The notes under the pieces were generated by a model, which was given only the letters and a program-made list of their open reading frames with translations, was not told the origin of the DNA and made no database searches. From contig NZ_PJNE01000001.1 in NCBI RefSeq assembly GCF_002846495.1, positions 1,612,001-1,676,000 on the forward strand: DNA of 64,000 bases. Reading direction: 5' to 3'. Below are positions 16,588 to 25,400 of the stretch, one piece after another. The DNA is from Phycicoccus duodecadis. GTDB taxonomy: Bacteria; Actinomycetota; Actinomycetes; Actinomycetales; Dermatophilaceae. The position numbers and the translations under genes are program-made. How positions within the stretch are numbered: position 1 is the first letter of the stretch; every line of letters begins with the position of its first letter.

Positions 16588-17060
16588 GCGCCGCGTGGGC
16601 GCCCCCATCCGCGCAGGAGCGCAGGGCGCTCCTGCGTCGCACCCGCACGGTCGCGATCGTCGGGGCGTCGGCCAAGCCCTCGCGGGCCAGCTACTTCGTG
16701 GCGACCTACCTGCTGTCGAGCACCGACTTCACGCTGTGGTTCGTGAACCCGTCCGTGACCGAGATCCTCGGCCACCCGGTGTACCCGTCGCTCGCGGCGC
16801 TGCCCGAGGCGCCGGACCTGGTCGACGTGTTCCGCAAGGCCTCGGACCTGCCCGAGGTGCTCGACGAGACCCTCGCGGTCGGCGCCAAGGCCATCTGGCT
16901 CCAGCTCGGGCTCTGGGACGGCGCGGTGGCCGAGCGCGCCACCGCCGCCGGGCTCGACGTCGTGATGGACCGGTGCCTGAAGATCGAGCACGCCCGGTTC
17001 GCCGGCGGCCTGCACCTGGCCGGCTTCGACACCGGTGTCATCTCCGCCCGCCGCCGCTGA
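16584..17060 (+). CDS. CoA-binding (YccU-like) protein
   Basis: A 158-residue protein that is a single CoA-binding Rossmann domain. 'TVAIVGASAKPSRASYFVATYLL' is the nucleotide-binding loop, and the C-terminal 'DVVMDRCLKIEHARF' is the conserved end of the family. It resembles the CoA-binding domain of succinyl-CoA ligase alpha without the catalytic part; the physiological role is unknown. The ATG at 16584 overlaps the metY stop (ATGA), and coupling of such proteins to metY is seen in other actinobacteria. Confidence 0.8.
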   Translation: MSAAWAPPSAQERRALLRRTRTVAIVGASAKPSRASYFVATYLLSSTDFTLWFVNPSVTEILGHPVYPSLAALPEAPDLVDVFRKASDLPEVLDETLAVGAKAIWLQLGLWDGAVAERATAAGLDVVMDRCLKIEHARFAGGLHLAGFDTGVISARRR

Positions 17061-17087
17061 GGCTCGTCCGGCGCCGGGGCTCGACCC

Positions 17088-18053
17088 TCAGGCGAAGGTC
17101 GTGTACGAGAACGCCGGCGGCTCGCGCAGGGCGTCGAGCGCCGCGAGGTCCTCGAGCGTCGGGTCCCAGAGCCCGGCCTCGGCGTTGGCGCGCACCTGCT
17201 CGGGGCGCGTCGCGCCCGAGATGACGCTCGACACCGCGGGCTGCGCGGCGAGCCCCCCGACGGCCAGCGTGAGCATCGAGATGTCGCGCTCGGCGGCGAA
17301 GGCCTCGAGTGCCTCGATGCGGTCCCAGTCGGCCTCCTCGAGACGCCGCGCCTGGTTCTCGAGGCGCGAGCCCTGCGGTGCTGCCGCGCCCCGGCGGTAC
17401 TTGCCGGTGAGCAGCCCGGAGGCGAGCGGGAAGTAGGGCAGCAGCCCCACGCCCACGGCCTCGCAGGCGGGGACGAGCTCGTCCTCGGCCACCCGGTTGT
17501 AGAGCGAGTACTCGTTCTGCGCCGAGACGAAGCGCTGCAGCCCGTTGGAGTGCGCGACCCAGTCGGCGTCCACGACCTGCCAGGCGGCCAGGTTCGAGGA
17601 GCCGAGGTAGCGCACCTTGCCCTCGGTGACCAGCTCGCTCATCGCGCCCAGGGTCTCCTCGAGCGGGGTGATGGGGTCGGGCCGGTGCAGCTGGTACAGG
17701 TCGATGTGGTCGGTGCCGAGCCGGCGCAGGCTCGCCTCGACGGCCCGGCGCACGTAGCGGCGCGACCCGTGAGCGCCGAAGTGCTCGGCGTGGTGCTCGC
17801 CCATCCCGAACTTCGTGGCCAGCACGACCTGGTCACGGCGGGAACCGAGGGCTTGGCCCAGCAGCTCCTCGCTGGCCCCGTCGCCGTAGGAGTCGGCGGT
17901 GTCGAAGAGGGTGATGCCCGCGTCGATGGCAGCGTCGACGACTTCGCACGTGCGGTCGAGGTCGATGCGGGAGCCGAAGGCGTTGCAGCCGACGCCGACG
18001 ACGGACACCATCAGGCCGCTGTCACCCAGGGGGCGGTAGGTCATCTCGCTCAT
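17088..18053 (-). CDS. Aldo/keto reductase
   Basis: A 321-residue TIM-barrel oxidoreductase. Family marks are 'LFDTADSYGDGASEELLGQAL' (Asp and Tyr of the catalytic tetrad), 'VVLATKFGMG' (Lys), and 'HIDLYQLHRPD' (His). The C-terminal 'SSVISGATRPEQVRANAEA' binds the NADPH phosphate. The length is typical of the AKR11/AKR12-like bacterial group, which reduces aldehydes and sugar ketones with NADPH; the true substrate is unknown. It is convergent with the CoA-binding gene, and a strong hairpin (18098-18155) lies in its upstream region. Confidence 0.85.
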   Translation of the reverse strand: MSEMTYRPLGDSGLMVSVVGVGCNAFGSRIDLDRTCEVVDAAIDAGITLFDTADSYGDGASEELLGQALGSRRDQVVLATKFGMGEHHAEHFGAHGSRRYVRRAVEASLRRLGTDHIDLYQLHRPDPITPLEETLGAMSELVTEGKVRYLGSSNLAAWQVVDADWVAHSNGLQRFVSAQNEYSLYNRVAEDELVPACEAVGVGLLPYFPLASGLLTGKYRRGAAAPQGSRLENQARRLEEADWDRIEALEAFAAERDISMLTLAVGGLAAQPAVSSVISGATRPEQVRANAEAGLWDPTLEDLAALDALREPPAFSYTTFA

Positions 18054-18097
18054 GCCGCCAACCTACGTCGCGCGGCGAGCCGGCCCGACGGCGCGGT

Positions 18098-18155
18098 CGA
18101 GAGGAGGTGACACGCGGATTCCAGGGACGGGACCTCCGCGTGTCGCCTCCTCTCG
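18098..18155. terminator. Long near-perfect hairpin between two minus-strand genes
   Basis: The 21-base arms 18098-18118 and 18135-18155 pair with one mismatch (or G-U pair) around a 16-base loop. The stem reads CGAGAGGAGG...ACACGCGGA. It lies 30 bases after the stop of the MDR oxidoreductase gene and 45 bases before the aldo/keto reductase start, so it most likely ends the former transcript. It has no U-run, as is common in high-GC actinobacteria. Confidence 0.6.
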
Positions 18156-18185
18156 AGAAGGGAGTGCCGCGCGACGGCGCCGGCG

Positions 18186-19214
18186 TCAGAGGCGGACGAC
18201 CATCTTGCCGGTGTTCTCGCCCTTGAGGACCCCCAGGAAGGCGTCGACCGCGTGCTCGATGCCGTCGGCGAAGGTCTCGCGCGAGGTGAGCGTGCCGTCG
18301 GCCAGCCAGCCGGCGGCGCGCTCGGCGTACTCGCCGGCCAGGTCGTAGTGGTCGCCGACCAGGAAGCCCTGGATGAGGCCGCGGGTCTGGATGAGGCGCG
18401 CCAGGTTGCGCGGGCCGGGCGTGGGCTCGGTGTCGTTGTAGACCGAGATCATCCCGCAGACCGCGATGCGGCCGCCGAGGTTCAGCGAGCCCACGGCCGC
18501 CTCGAGGTGCTCGCCACCCACGTTGTCGAAGTACACGTCGATGCCGTCGGGCGCGGCCTCGCGCAGCTGCTTCGCGACCGGCCCGTCCTTGTAGCTGAAG
18601 GCCGCGTCGAAGCCCAGGTCCTCGACCAGGTGGCGCACCTTCTCGGCCGAGCCGGCGCTGCCGATGACCCGGCTCGCGCCGAGCGCCTTGGCCAGCTGGC
18701 CCACGGCGCCCCCCACGGCCCCGGCTGCCCCGGAGACGAACACGACGTCGCCCTCCTTCAGCGACGCGATGCGGGTGAGGCCGGCGTAGGCGGTGAGCCC
18801 GGTCATCCCGAGGATGCCCAGGTAGGCCGACGCCGGGGCGCGGTCGACGTCGACGACCCGCGCGCTCGTGGCGTCGACGACCGCCACCTCGCGCCAGCCC
18901 AGCGCGTGCAGGACGTGGTCCCCGACGGCGAACCCGTCGGCCCGCGACTCCTCGACGACCCCGACCGCTCCGCCACCCATGGCCTCACCGACCGCGAAGG
19001 GGGCGGCGTAGGACTTGGCCGCGCTCATCCGGCCGCGCATGTAGGGGTCGACCGACATCACGGCGTTGCGCACCCGCAGCTGCCCGTCGGCGAGCGCGGG
19101 GACGTCGCTGGTGGCCAGCTCGAAGTCGTCGGGCGTCGGCCAGCCCACGGGTCGCGCGGCGAGGCGTACCTCTCGCGGGGCGGCCGAGGGGGTGGCGCTG
19201 GTGGTGTCGGTCAT
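18186..19214 (-). CDS. NADP-dependent MDR-family oxidoreductase
   Basis: A 342-residue medium-chain dehydrogenase/reductase without the zinc sites, of the curcumin/leukotriene B4 12-hydroxydehydrogenase-like group. 'MSVDPYMRGRM' is the group signature, 'VFVSGAAGAVGGAVGQLAKALGA' the NADPH-binding Rossmann loop and 'YFDNVGGEHLEAAV' the substrate-side motif. These enzymes reduce alpha,beta-unsaturated carbonyls. The start at 19214 is taken because the domain begins right after it; the open frame continues 91 codons upstream without family similarity. It sits behind the small gene at 19303 and is divergent from the OhrR-type regulator, which suggests a role in electrophile or peroxide damage. Confidence 0.85.
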   Translation of the reverse strand: MTDTTSATPSAAPREVRLAARPVGWPTPDDFELATSDVPALADGQLRVRNAVMSVDPYMRGRMSAAKSYAAPFAVGEAMGGGAVGVVEESRADGFAVGDHVLHALGWREVAVVDATSARVVDVDRAPASAYLGILGMTGLTAYAGLTRIASLKEGDVVFVSGAAGAVGGAVGQLAKALGASRVIGSAGSAEKVRHLVEDLGFDAAFSYKDGPVAKQLREAAPDGIDVYFDNVGGEHLEAAVGSLNLGGRIAVCGMISVYNDTEPTPGPRNLARLIQTRGLIQGFLVGDHYDLAGEYAERAAGWLADGTLTSRETFADGIEHAVDAFLGVLKGENTGKMVVRL

Positions 19215-19302
19215 GACGACCTTCCTGTCGACGGATGGGCAACAGGTAGGTCCAACGACGACGGCCGTGCAGGTATGCCGTGCGCTGCTCCCCAGGGGCC
19301 GC

Positions 19303-19509
19303 TCAGCCGCCGGCGCGCGCCGCCTTCTCGGCCCGGAGGCGCTCGACCCGCCGCTGCCGCTCGCGCAGCAGCTTCTGCTGGGGGTCGTCGGCGGTGCCGA
19401 GCTGCGCCGGCCCGAAGACGCTGGTCGCGAGGTACCGGAACCGCCACCCGATGCGGTACCCGATCGAGAGCCCTTCGACGTCCGCACGTGCCACAGTGAC
19501 CCACTCCAT
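19303..19509 (-). CDS. Small conserved hypothetical protein
   Basis: A 68-residue protein: 'GLSIGYRIGWRFRYLATSVFGPAQLG' followed by a charged helix rich in Arg, Gln and Lys. I know of no function. It reads as a genuine small gene because it starts right at the divergent promoter with the MarR-type regulator, and similar short actinobacterial proteins with a 'GYRIGWRFRYLA' block exist in my memory. The oxidoreductase gene begins 88 bases downstream, perhaps in one transcript. Confidence 0.5.
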   Translation of the reverse strand: MEWVTVARADVEGLSIGYRIGWRFRYLATSVFGPAQLGTADDPQQKLLRERQRRVERLRAEKAARAGG

Positions 19510-19516
19510 TTGATTA

Positions 19517-19537
19517 GTGCCCTAAGTGTTGTGGCAC
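19517..19537. promoter_or_regulatory. Candidate OhrR-type operator
   Basis: GTGCC (19517-19521) and GGCAC (19533-19537) form an inverted repeat in the 52-bp region shared by the divergent small gene and the MarR-type gene. Autoregulation at such a site is usual for MarR proteins. Binding here is inferred from position. Confidence 0.35.
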
Positions 19538-19561
19538 GAACCTATCCCTGGTCGCCCTAGA

Positions 19562-20041
19562 ATGGAAATCGTGACGACCCAGCTCGCCCCCGAACCCGGC
19601 CCGGCCGCCGGGGACCTGCTCGCCCTCGACCGTCAGGTCTGTTTCGCGCTCGCCGTGGCCTCGCGCAACGTCATCGCCCTCTACCGGCCGCTGCTCCACC
19701 CCATGGGCCTCACCCACCCGCAGTACCTCGTGATGCTCGCGCTGTGGGAGCAGGCCCCGCTGCGGGTGTCCGAGATCGCCGAGCGGCTCAGCCTCGAGCC
19801 CGCCACGCTCTCGCCCCTCCTCAAGCGCCTCGAGACCGCAGGGCACGTGCGCCGCGACCGCGACCCCCGCGACGAGCGGGTGGTGGCGGTGTCGCTCACC
19901 CCCGCCGGCCGTCGCCTGCGTCGCCGGGCCGAGCGCATCCCGCCCGCGGTCCTGGCGCGGCTCGGCATGGACATCGGCGACCTCGAGGACATCCGCGACC
20001 GGCTGACCGGCCTGATCGACGCGACCCGCAACGCCACCTGA
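19562..20041 (+). CDS. MarR-family regulator of the OhrR type
   Basis: A 159-residue winged-helix protein. 'LDRQVCFALAVASRNVIALY' matches the start of OhrR, where the Cys (Cys27 here) is the organic-hydroperoxide sensor. 'LRVSEIAERLSLEPATLSPLLKRLE' is the recognition helix and 'RDRDPRDERVVAVSLT' the wing. OhrR represses a thiol peroxidase gene (ohr) until oxidised. No ohr is adjacent; the divergent genes are a small protein and an MDR oxidoreductase, so the target may differ. The ATG at 19562 is chosen over 19526 because the homologous region starts after it. Confidence 0.78.
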   Translation: MEIVTTQLAPEPGPAAGDLLALDRQVCFALAVASRNVIALYRPLLHPMGLTHPQYLVMLALWEQAPLRVSEIAERLSLEPATLSPLLKRLETAGHVRRDRDPRDERVVAVSLTPAGRRLRRRAERIPPAVLARLGMDIGDLEDIRDRLTGLIDATRNAT

Positions 20042-20082
20042 ACGGCCGCGGGACGGATTTCGCGGCGCCGCCGCACCGCCGC

Positions 20083-20088
20083 TATCCT
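20083..20088 (+). promoter_or_regulatory. -10 box before the GDT1 riboswitch
   Basis: TATCCT is followed six to seven bases later by the predicted 5' end of the riboswitch stem. The same hexamer precedes the second Mn riboswitch (44460-44465). No clear -35 is visible. Confidence 0.45.
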
Positions 20089-20187
20089 GGCCGCCGAAAG
20101 GGAGTAGTCCCCAATCGCCGTGTCGACACACTGACCCCCGGGTCCGGTGCGGTGGGCCACCTTCGGTGGCGGACGAGACTTTCGGCC
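20089..20187 (+). ncRNA. yybP-ykoY manganese riboswitch
   Basis: Visible hallmarks are the closing stem CCGAAAG/CTTTCGG (20094-20100 with 20179-20185), the conserved 5' internal-loop sequence AAGGGAGTAG right after it, and GGACGAGACTTT on the 3' side. A GC-rich helix sits between (20131-20168). This is the consensus of the yybP-ykoY class, which binds Mn2+ and switches on Mn exporters. The gene downstream is a GDT1/UPF0016 Mn exporter, a known partner of this class. The expression platform before the start codon at 20268 was not resolved. Confidence 0.82.
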
Positions 20188-20267
20188 AGCTCACGACCGC
20201 CCTTCGAGGACGTGTCCGGCCGAGACGTCCTCCCCAGGATCCTCGCCGGCCGCGAGGAGACCATCAC

Positions 20268-20846
20268 ATGAACGCCTTCCTGATCAGCACGGCCGTCATC
20301 TTCGTGGCCGAGCTCGGCGACAAGAGCCAGCTCATGGCCATGACGTTCGCGACGCGCTACCGGGTGCGCGACGTCCTCGTCGGCATCACCGCCGCCACCG
20401 CCGTCGTGCACCTGCTCTCGGTGGGTATCGGGGCGCTGGTGGGCACCGCCTTCTCGCAGTACCAAGGGGCGATCTCGATCGTGGCGGGCGTGGCCTTCCT
20501 GGTCTTCGCCGCGTGGACGCTGCGCGGCGACGAGCTCACCGAGGACGAGGCGGACAAGGCGCGCCGCAGCACCGGCGCCGCGCTGCTGGCCGTCGGCGGC
20601 GCGTTCTTCCTGGCGGAGCTCGGCGACAAGACGATGCTGGCCACCATCACCCTGGCCACCCGCGAGGGCTGGCTCGGTACCTGGATCGGCAGCACCGTCG
20701 GGATGGTCGCGGCCGACGCGCTCGCCATCGGCGTGGGGGCCGTCCTGGGCCGCACGTTGCCCGAGAAGGCCATCAAGTACGGTGCCGCGGCGGCCTTCGT
20801 CGTGTTCGGCCTGCTCCTGATCGCCGAGGGTCTCGGCGCGTTCTGA
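20268..20846 (+). CDS. GDT1/UPF0016-family manganese exporter
   Basis: A 192-residue membrane protein with six predicted helices in two inverted halves. Each half carries the signature E-x-G-D-K-[ST]: Glu15-Ser20 ('VAELGDKSQL') and Glu117-Thr122 ('LAELGDKTML'). The family (human TMEM165, yeast Gdt1, bacterial MneA) exports Mn2+/Ca2+. The upstream Mn riboswitch makes Mn2+ the likely substrate. GAGGAGA seven bases before the ATG at 20268 fixes the start. The frame is open further upstream, but that part is riboswitch leader. Confidence 0.88.
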   Translation: MNAFLISTAVIFVAELGDKSQLMAMTFATRYRVRDVLVGITAATAVVHLLSVGIGALVGTAFSQYQGAISIVAGVAFLVFAAWTLRGDELTEDEADKARRSTGAALLAVGGAFFLAELGDKTMLATITLATREGWLGTWIGSTVGMVAADALAIGVGAVLGRTLPEKAIKYGAAAAFVVFGLLLIAEGLGAF

Positions 20847-20852
20847 GACCAC

Positions 20853-20858
20853 TAGGGT
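20853..20858 (+). promoter_or_regulatory. -10 box of an apparently leaderless peptidase gene
   Basis: TAGGGT lies six bases before the ATG at 20865 and there is no ribosome binding site. This gives the S10 peptidase gene its own promoter right after the GDT1 stop. Confidence 0.45.
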
Positions 20859-20864
20859 CGCGGG

Positions 20865-22370
20865 ATGGACGACAGCCCCGCCGGCTCCACGACGCCCGAG
20901 CCGCCCCCAGCGCCCGGCGAGCGGACCGGGGCCACGCCCGCCCCGCCGGGCGACGACCTGGTCAGCACGGAGCACACCCTCGGCGACGGCCGCGGGGCAC
21001 TGACCTACACGGCGACCACCGGGCGGGTCGTGCTGCGCGAGGAGGTGTCGACCGACGGCACCTTCACCGGGTGGCAGCCGAAGGCCGAGGTCTTCCTCAC
21101 TTCCTACGTCGTGGAGGCACCGGACGAGCGGCCGCGGCCGGTGGTGTTCGCCTTCAACGGCGGCCCCGGGTCGAGCTCGGTGTGGCTGCACCTGGGGCTG
21201 CTCGGGCCGCGGCGCGTCGTCTCCGGTGACGTGGGCGGCCTCCAGGCCCCGCCGTACGGGCTCGCCGACAACCTCGACACCCTCCTCACCGTCGCCGACC
21301 TGGTCTTCGTCGACCCGGTCTCGACCGGGTACTCGCGGGCGGTCGAGGGCGGCAAGGCCGGGCCCTTCCACGGGTTCACCGGTGACGTCGAGAGCGTCGC
21401 CGAGGTCATCCGGCTGTGGACGACCCGCAACGGCCGCTGGCTGTCGCCGAAGTTCCTCGCCGGCGAGTCGTACGGCACGGTGCGGGCGGCCGCGGTGGCC
21501 GAGCACCTCCAGACCCGGCGCGGGATGTACCTCAACGGCGTCGTGCTGGTCTCGAGCGTCCTCGACCTGGGCTCGATCGGGCTGCACGAACCCGAGGACC
21601 GCGGCCACGTCGGCTACCTGCCCACCTACGCGGCCATCGCGCACCACCACGGCCGGCACGGCGACCGGCCGCTGGCCGATGTGCTGGCCGAGGCCGAGGC
21701 GTACGCCGAGCGCGACTACCCGTGGGTCCTCTCGCGCGGGGACCGGCTGAGCGCCGGCGAGCGCGGCGACGCCGTCGCCACGATCGCCCGACTCACCGGG
21801 CTGAGCGAGGAGTACGTCGACCTCAGCGACCTGCGCATCGAGCACCTGCACTTCTTCGCCGAGCTGCTGCGGCGCGAGCGCAAGGTCGTCGGCCGCATCG
21901 ACGGCCGGTTCGCGGGGCCGGCCGGCAACCCGGTGGCCGAGGTGATGGATGCCGACCCGAGCATGGACGCCATCACCGGGCCGTACGTCGCGGCCTGGAA
22001 CCACTACGTGCGCACCGAGCTCGGCTACGAGAGCGACCTGCCCTACGAGCAGCTCTCCACGGCCGCGCACGAGGAGTGGTCGTACAAGGAGTTCGAGGGA
22101 CGGCCGGTGGACGTGACCGGGCGGCTGGCCCGGGCCATGCGGACCAACCCCGACCTCAAGGTGCACGTGGCGTACGGCTGGCACGACGGCGCCACGCCGT
22201 ACTTCGCCGCTCGCGAGACGTTCTCGCGCCTCGGGCTGCCGCCGGAGCTGGCCGCCAACATCGAGCACCACTCCTACCCGGCGGGTCACATGATGTACGT
22301 GCACGAGCCCACCCGGGTGCGGCAGAGCGCCGACCTCGCCGACTTCGTCCGGCGGGCCAGCGGCGGCTGA
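20865..22370 (+). CDS. Serine carboxypeptidase-like S10 peptidase
   Basis: A 501-residue alpha/beta-hydrolase of peptidase family S10. 'VFAFNGGPGSSSVWLHLG' is the oxyanion-hole region and 'FLAGESYGTVRA' carries the catalytic Ser202. 'HVAYGWHDGATPYFAA' and 'HHSYPAGHMMYVHEP' hold the Asp and His of the triad near the C-terminus. S10 enzymes remove C-terminal residues from peptides. There is no signal peptide, and the first 30 residues are Pro/Thr-rich, so the enzyme appears cytosolic, like other bacterial homologues. It follows the GDT1 gene by 18 bases but has its own -10-like box. Confidence 0.85.
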   Translation: MDDSPAGSTTPEPPPAPGERTGATPAPPGDDLVSTEHTLGDGRGALTYTATTGRVVLREEVSTDGTFTGWQPKAEVFLTSYVVEAPDERPRPVVFAFNGGPGSSSVWLHLGLLGPRRVVSGDVGGLQAPPYGLADNLDTLLTVADLVFVDPVSTGYSRAVEGGKAGPFHGFTGDVESVAEVIRLWTTRNGRWLSPKFLAGESYGTVRAAAVAEHLQTRRGMYLNGVVLVSSVLDLGSIGLHEPEDRGHVGYLPTYAAIAHHHGRHGDRPLADVLAEAEAYAERDYPWVLSRGDRLSAGERGDAVATIARLTGLSEEYVDLSDLRIEHLHFFAELLRRERKVVGRIDGRFAGPAGNPVAEVMDADPSMDAITGPYVAAWNHYVRTELGYESDLPYEQLSTAAHEEWSYKEFEGRPVDVTGRLARAMRTNPDLKVHVAYGWHDGATPYFAARETFSRLGLPPELAANIEHHSYPAGHMMYVHEPTRVRQSADLADFVRRASGG

Positions 22371-22392
22371 CCGGCGGGGCGGCGCCGCCGTC

Positions 22393-22428
22393 GGCGGGCC
22401 CGGAGCCTCCGGGGCGTCCGGGCCCGCC
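22393..22428. terminator. Bidirectional hairpin terminator
   Basis: The 12-bp perfect arms GGCGGGCCCGGA (22393-22404) and TCCGGGCCCGCC (22417-22428) enclose a 12-base loop. It lies between the convergent S10 peptidase gene and the secreted FN3 protein gene, so it can end both transcripts. Confidence 0.7.
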
Positions 22429-22431
22429 GGG

Positions 22432-25400
22432 TCAGCGGACCGGGCTCAGCTCGAGGTCGAGCGAGATGTCGCTCGAGCTCGGCTGGTCCTGGTGGACCTC
22501 GACCGACACCACGTTGCGACCCGGGACCAACGCAGTGGCCGGGACGTCGACGGTGCGCCAGAGGTTCTCCTCGCTCCCGGCGATGTAGCGCAGCGCGCGG
22601 GTGTCGTAGGCGACGGGGCCGGTCGGCAGGTTGAAGCGGTAGACCTCGGTGCCGTTGACGTAGACGACTGCGGCGTCGTCGACCAGGAGGCGCATCCGCA
22701 GGGCCGTGATGCCGGCCGTCGTGGGCCCGACGTCGACGACCGTGCGCCCGTACGCCGTGGTCGGGCGCGGGTTGGTGGCCCAGGTGAGCACCGTGCGCTC
22801 GTCGCCGTCACCGAACCCCCACTGGCTGGCACCGAGCTGCCACCGGGAGTCGTCGTACGACGGCGCCGTCCAAGCGGTCCCGAGATCGGCGCCGGTGCCG
22901 TTCATCCGCCACGCGTCTCCGCTGAGGAGCAGGGTGCGGGTGCGCACCATGAGCGCGGTGCCGGGCGCACTGGCGCCGTTGCCGTTGGCCGCCGTCACCG
23001 TGTAGGAGTACGTGACGTCGGCCGACAGGCCGGTGTCGGTGAGCGAGGTGCCCGCCGTGGTGCCGACGGGCGCGCCGTCACGGAGCACGGTGTACGAGTC
23101 GGCGCCGGCGGACGCCTGCCACGACAGCCCCGCCGTCGTGGACGTGACGCCGGAGGCCGTCAGGCCGGTGGGGGCGGGCGGCGGCGCGGCCGGGACCGCG
23201 GTGGTGGTGACCGTGGTGACGGGGCCGGGCGCGCTGGGGCCGGCCGCGTTGGAGGCGACCAGCGAGTAGTCGTAGGCGGTGGCCGGGGTGAGCCCGGTGT
23301 CGAGGTAGGCGGTGGAGGCCGTGGCGGCGACCGGCCGGCCGTCGCGCAGGACGGTGTAGCCGGTGGCGCCGGCGACGGCCGTCCATCCGAGCTGGACGCT
23401 CGTGGCCCCCACGGTGCCCACGACCGGCGCACCGGGGGTGGGGGGCGGGGTGGGGGCGGCCGGGGTGGTGGCCGTGACGGTGGCGCTGGGCGCACTCGCA
23501 CCGGTGGAGTTGGTGGCGATGACCCGGTACCCGTAGCTGGTGGACGGCACGAGACCGCTGTCGGAGAACGCAGTCGAGGCCACGGTGGCGACGGTGACGC
23601 CGTCGCGCTGCACCAGGTAGCCGGTGGCCCCGGCGGACCCGGCCCAGGACACCTCGACCGAGGTCGCGGACGAGGGCGTGGCGGTGACCCCGGTGGGTGC
23701 GGCCGGCGCCGTGGGAGCCGATGAGGTGTACTCGACGCGGGCCGCGTAGCTGACGTCGCTCGAGGTGGTCGAGGAGTTGTGCACCTCGACGGCGAGCACG
23801 TTGGCGCCCTGCACGAGCCGCCCCGCCGGGATGGCGTAGGAGGACCAGTCCATCTCGTCGGTGCCCCCGATGCCGTTGACCGCCAGTGAGGTGTCGCCGA
23901 TCGCGCCTGTGGGCATGTTCTCGCGGACCAGCTCGGTGCCGTTGAGGTAGGCGACCGCACCGTCGTCGAGGAGCAGCCGGAGGCGGGGGTTGCCGACCGA
24001 CGCGAGGGACGGGACGGTGAACGCCGTGCGGAAGTAGTGGGTGACCCCCAGCGGGCTGATCACGACGTCCTCGTCGCCGTCGCCGTAGCCCAGCTCACCG
24101 GCACCGGTCGACCACGCCGTGTCGGAGTACGCGGTGGTGGTCCAGGCCCCCGCGGGCGCGGTGCCGGTGGACCAGAACCGCACCGGGGTGCCGGACCCGA
24201 CGAACAGCGACCGTGCCGACTCGGTGGTGAGGAGCGGCGCGGACGCGGCGGGGCCGGTGTTGCCGGAGGTGTCGACCGCCGCGACGGTGTAGCGGTAGGG
24301 GGTCCCGGGCAGCACGGTGCGGTCGCGGTAGAAGGTCTTGTTGGCCTGCCCGATCGCCACGCCGTCGCGCAGCACGACGTAGTGGGAGACGGCGACGTCG
24401 TCGGCGGCCGGGTTCCAGGTGAGGCTGACCTCGTCGGACAGGGTGGCCGGGGCCCGTACCGAGGTGGGGGCGGTGGGCGGGGAGCCGTCGGCCGGGTCGG
24501 GGGTGACCGCGAAGGCGGCGTAGCGGCGGACCGTCGCGCCGTCCACGGTCTCGAAGTGGCCGCCGAGCGCCAGGCGGGAGCCGTCGAGCGTCATCGCCCA
24601 GACCCCGGACCAGCCGACCACCCGGGCGTCGATGTCGGGGAGCACGGCGCCACTGCGGGCGTCGAGGGCGACGACACCGGCACGTGGCGACCCGGCGAAC
24701 GCGGTGTCGAAGTGGCCTCCGGCGAAGAGCTTGCCGTCGCGCAGCTCGAGGGTCTGCACGTCGCCGTCGGTGCCCGCCCACCAGCGCTCGAAACCGGTGG
24801 CGCGGTCGAGGGCGGTGACGCGGCCGCCGGGGCCCCCGACCGACAGGTAGACGAGGTCGTCGGTGACGACGGTCTCGAAGACGTAGCAGGGGTTGGTGAG
24901 GTCGTTGCAGGAGGACTTCGGCACCCACCCCGTGACCGCGCCCCCACTGACGTCGACCGCCCCGACGTAGGGCCGGCCCGCCCCGGACAGCGTCGTGAAG
25001 GTGCCCCCGAGGAAGGCCGTGCCACCGTCCGGGGACAGGGTGAAGGACCGGATGCCGCTGTTGGCCCGCGGGTTCCAGGCGCCGACGGTCCCGGTGGCCG
25101 CGGTGACCACCGCCCCCCGGCTGCGGCTCTGCCCCGCGACCCGGGCGAAGGACCCGACCAGGTAGAGGTTGCCGCCCACCACCTGGAGGTCGCGGACCTC
25201 GCCGTCGGTGTCGGCCCGGAAGGACCCCACGGCCCCGCCGGCCAGCGCGACCACGGCCAGGTTGGCCCGGGAGATGCCCCCGACGGCCGAGAACGCGCCG
25301 CCCACGTACACGGAGGCGCCGTCGGAGGTGAGCTCGAGGGCCCGGACGGTGCCCGTGACCGAGGGTGCCCAGGCGAGCAGCGCCCCGGTGCTGACGCTGA

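Noticed and set aside
20082..22304. Very long open frame on the minus strand opposite GDT1 and the S10 peptidase
   Set aside because: The translation is low-complexity Gly/Arg/Val-rich with no domain, while the plus strand holds two motif-complete genes and a riboswitch. It is a third-position GC shadow.
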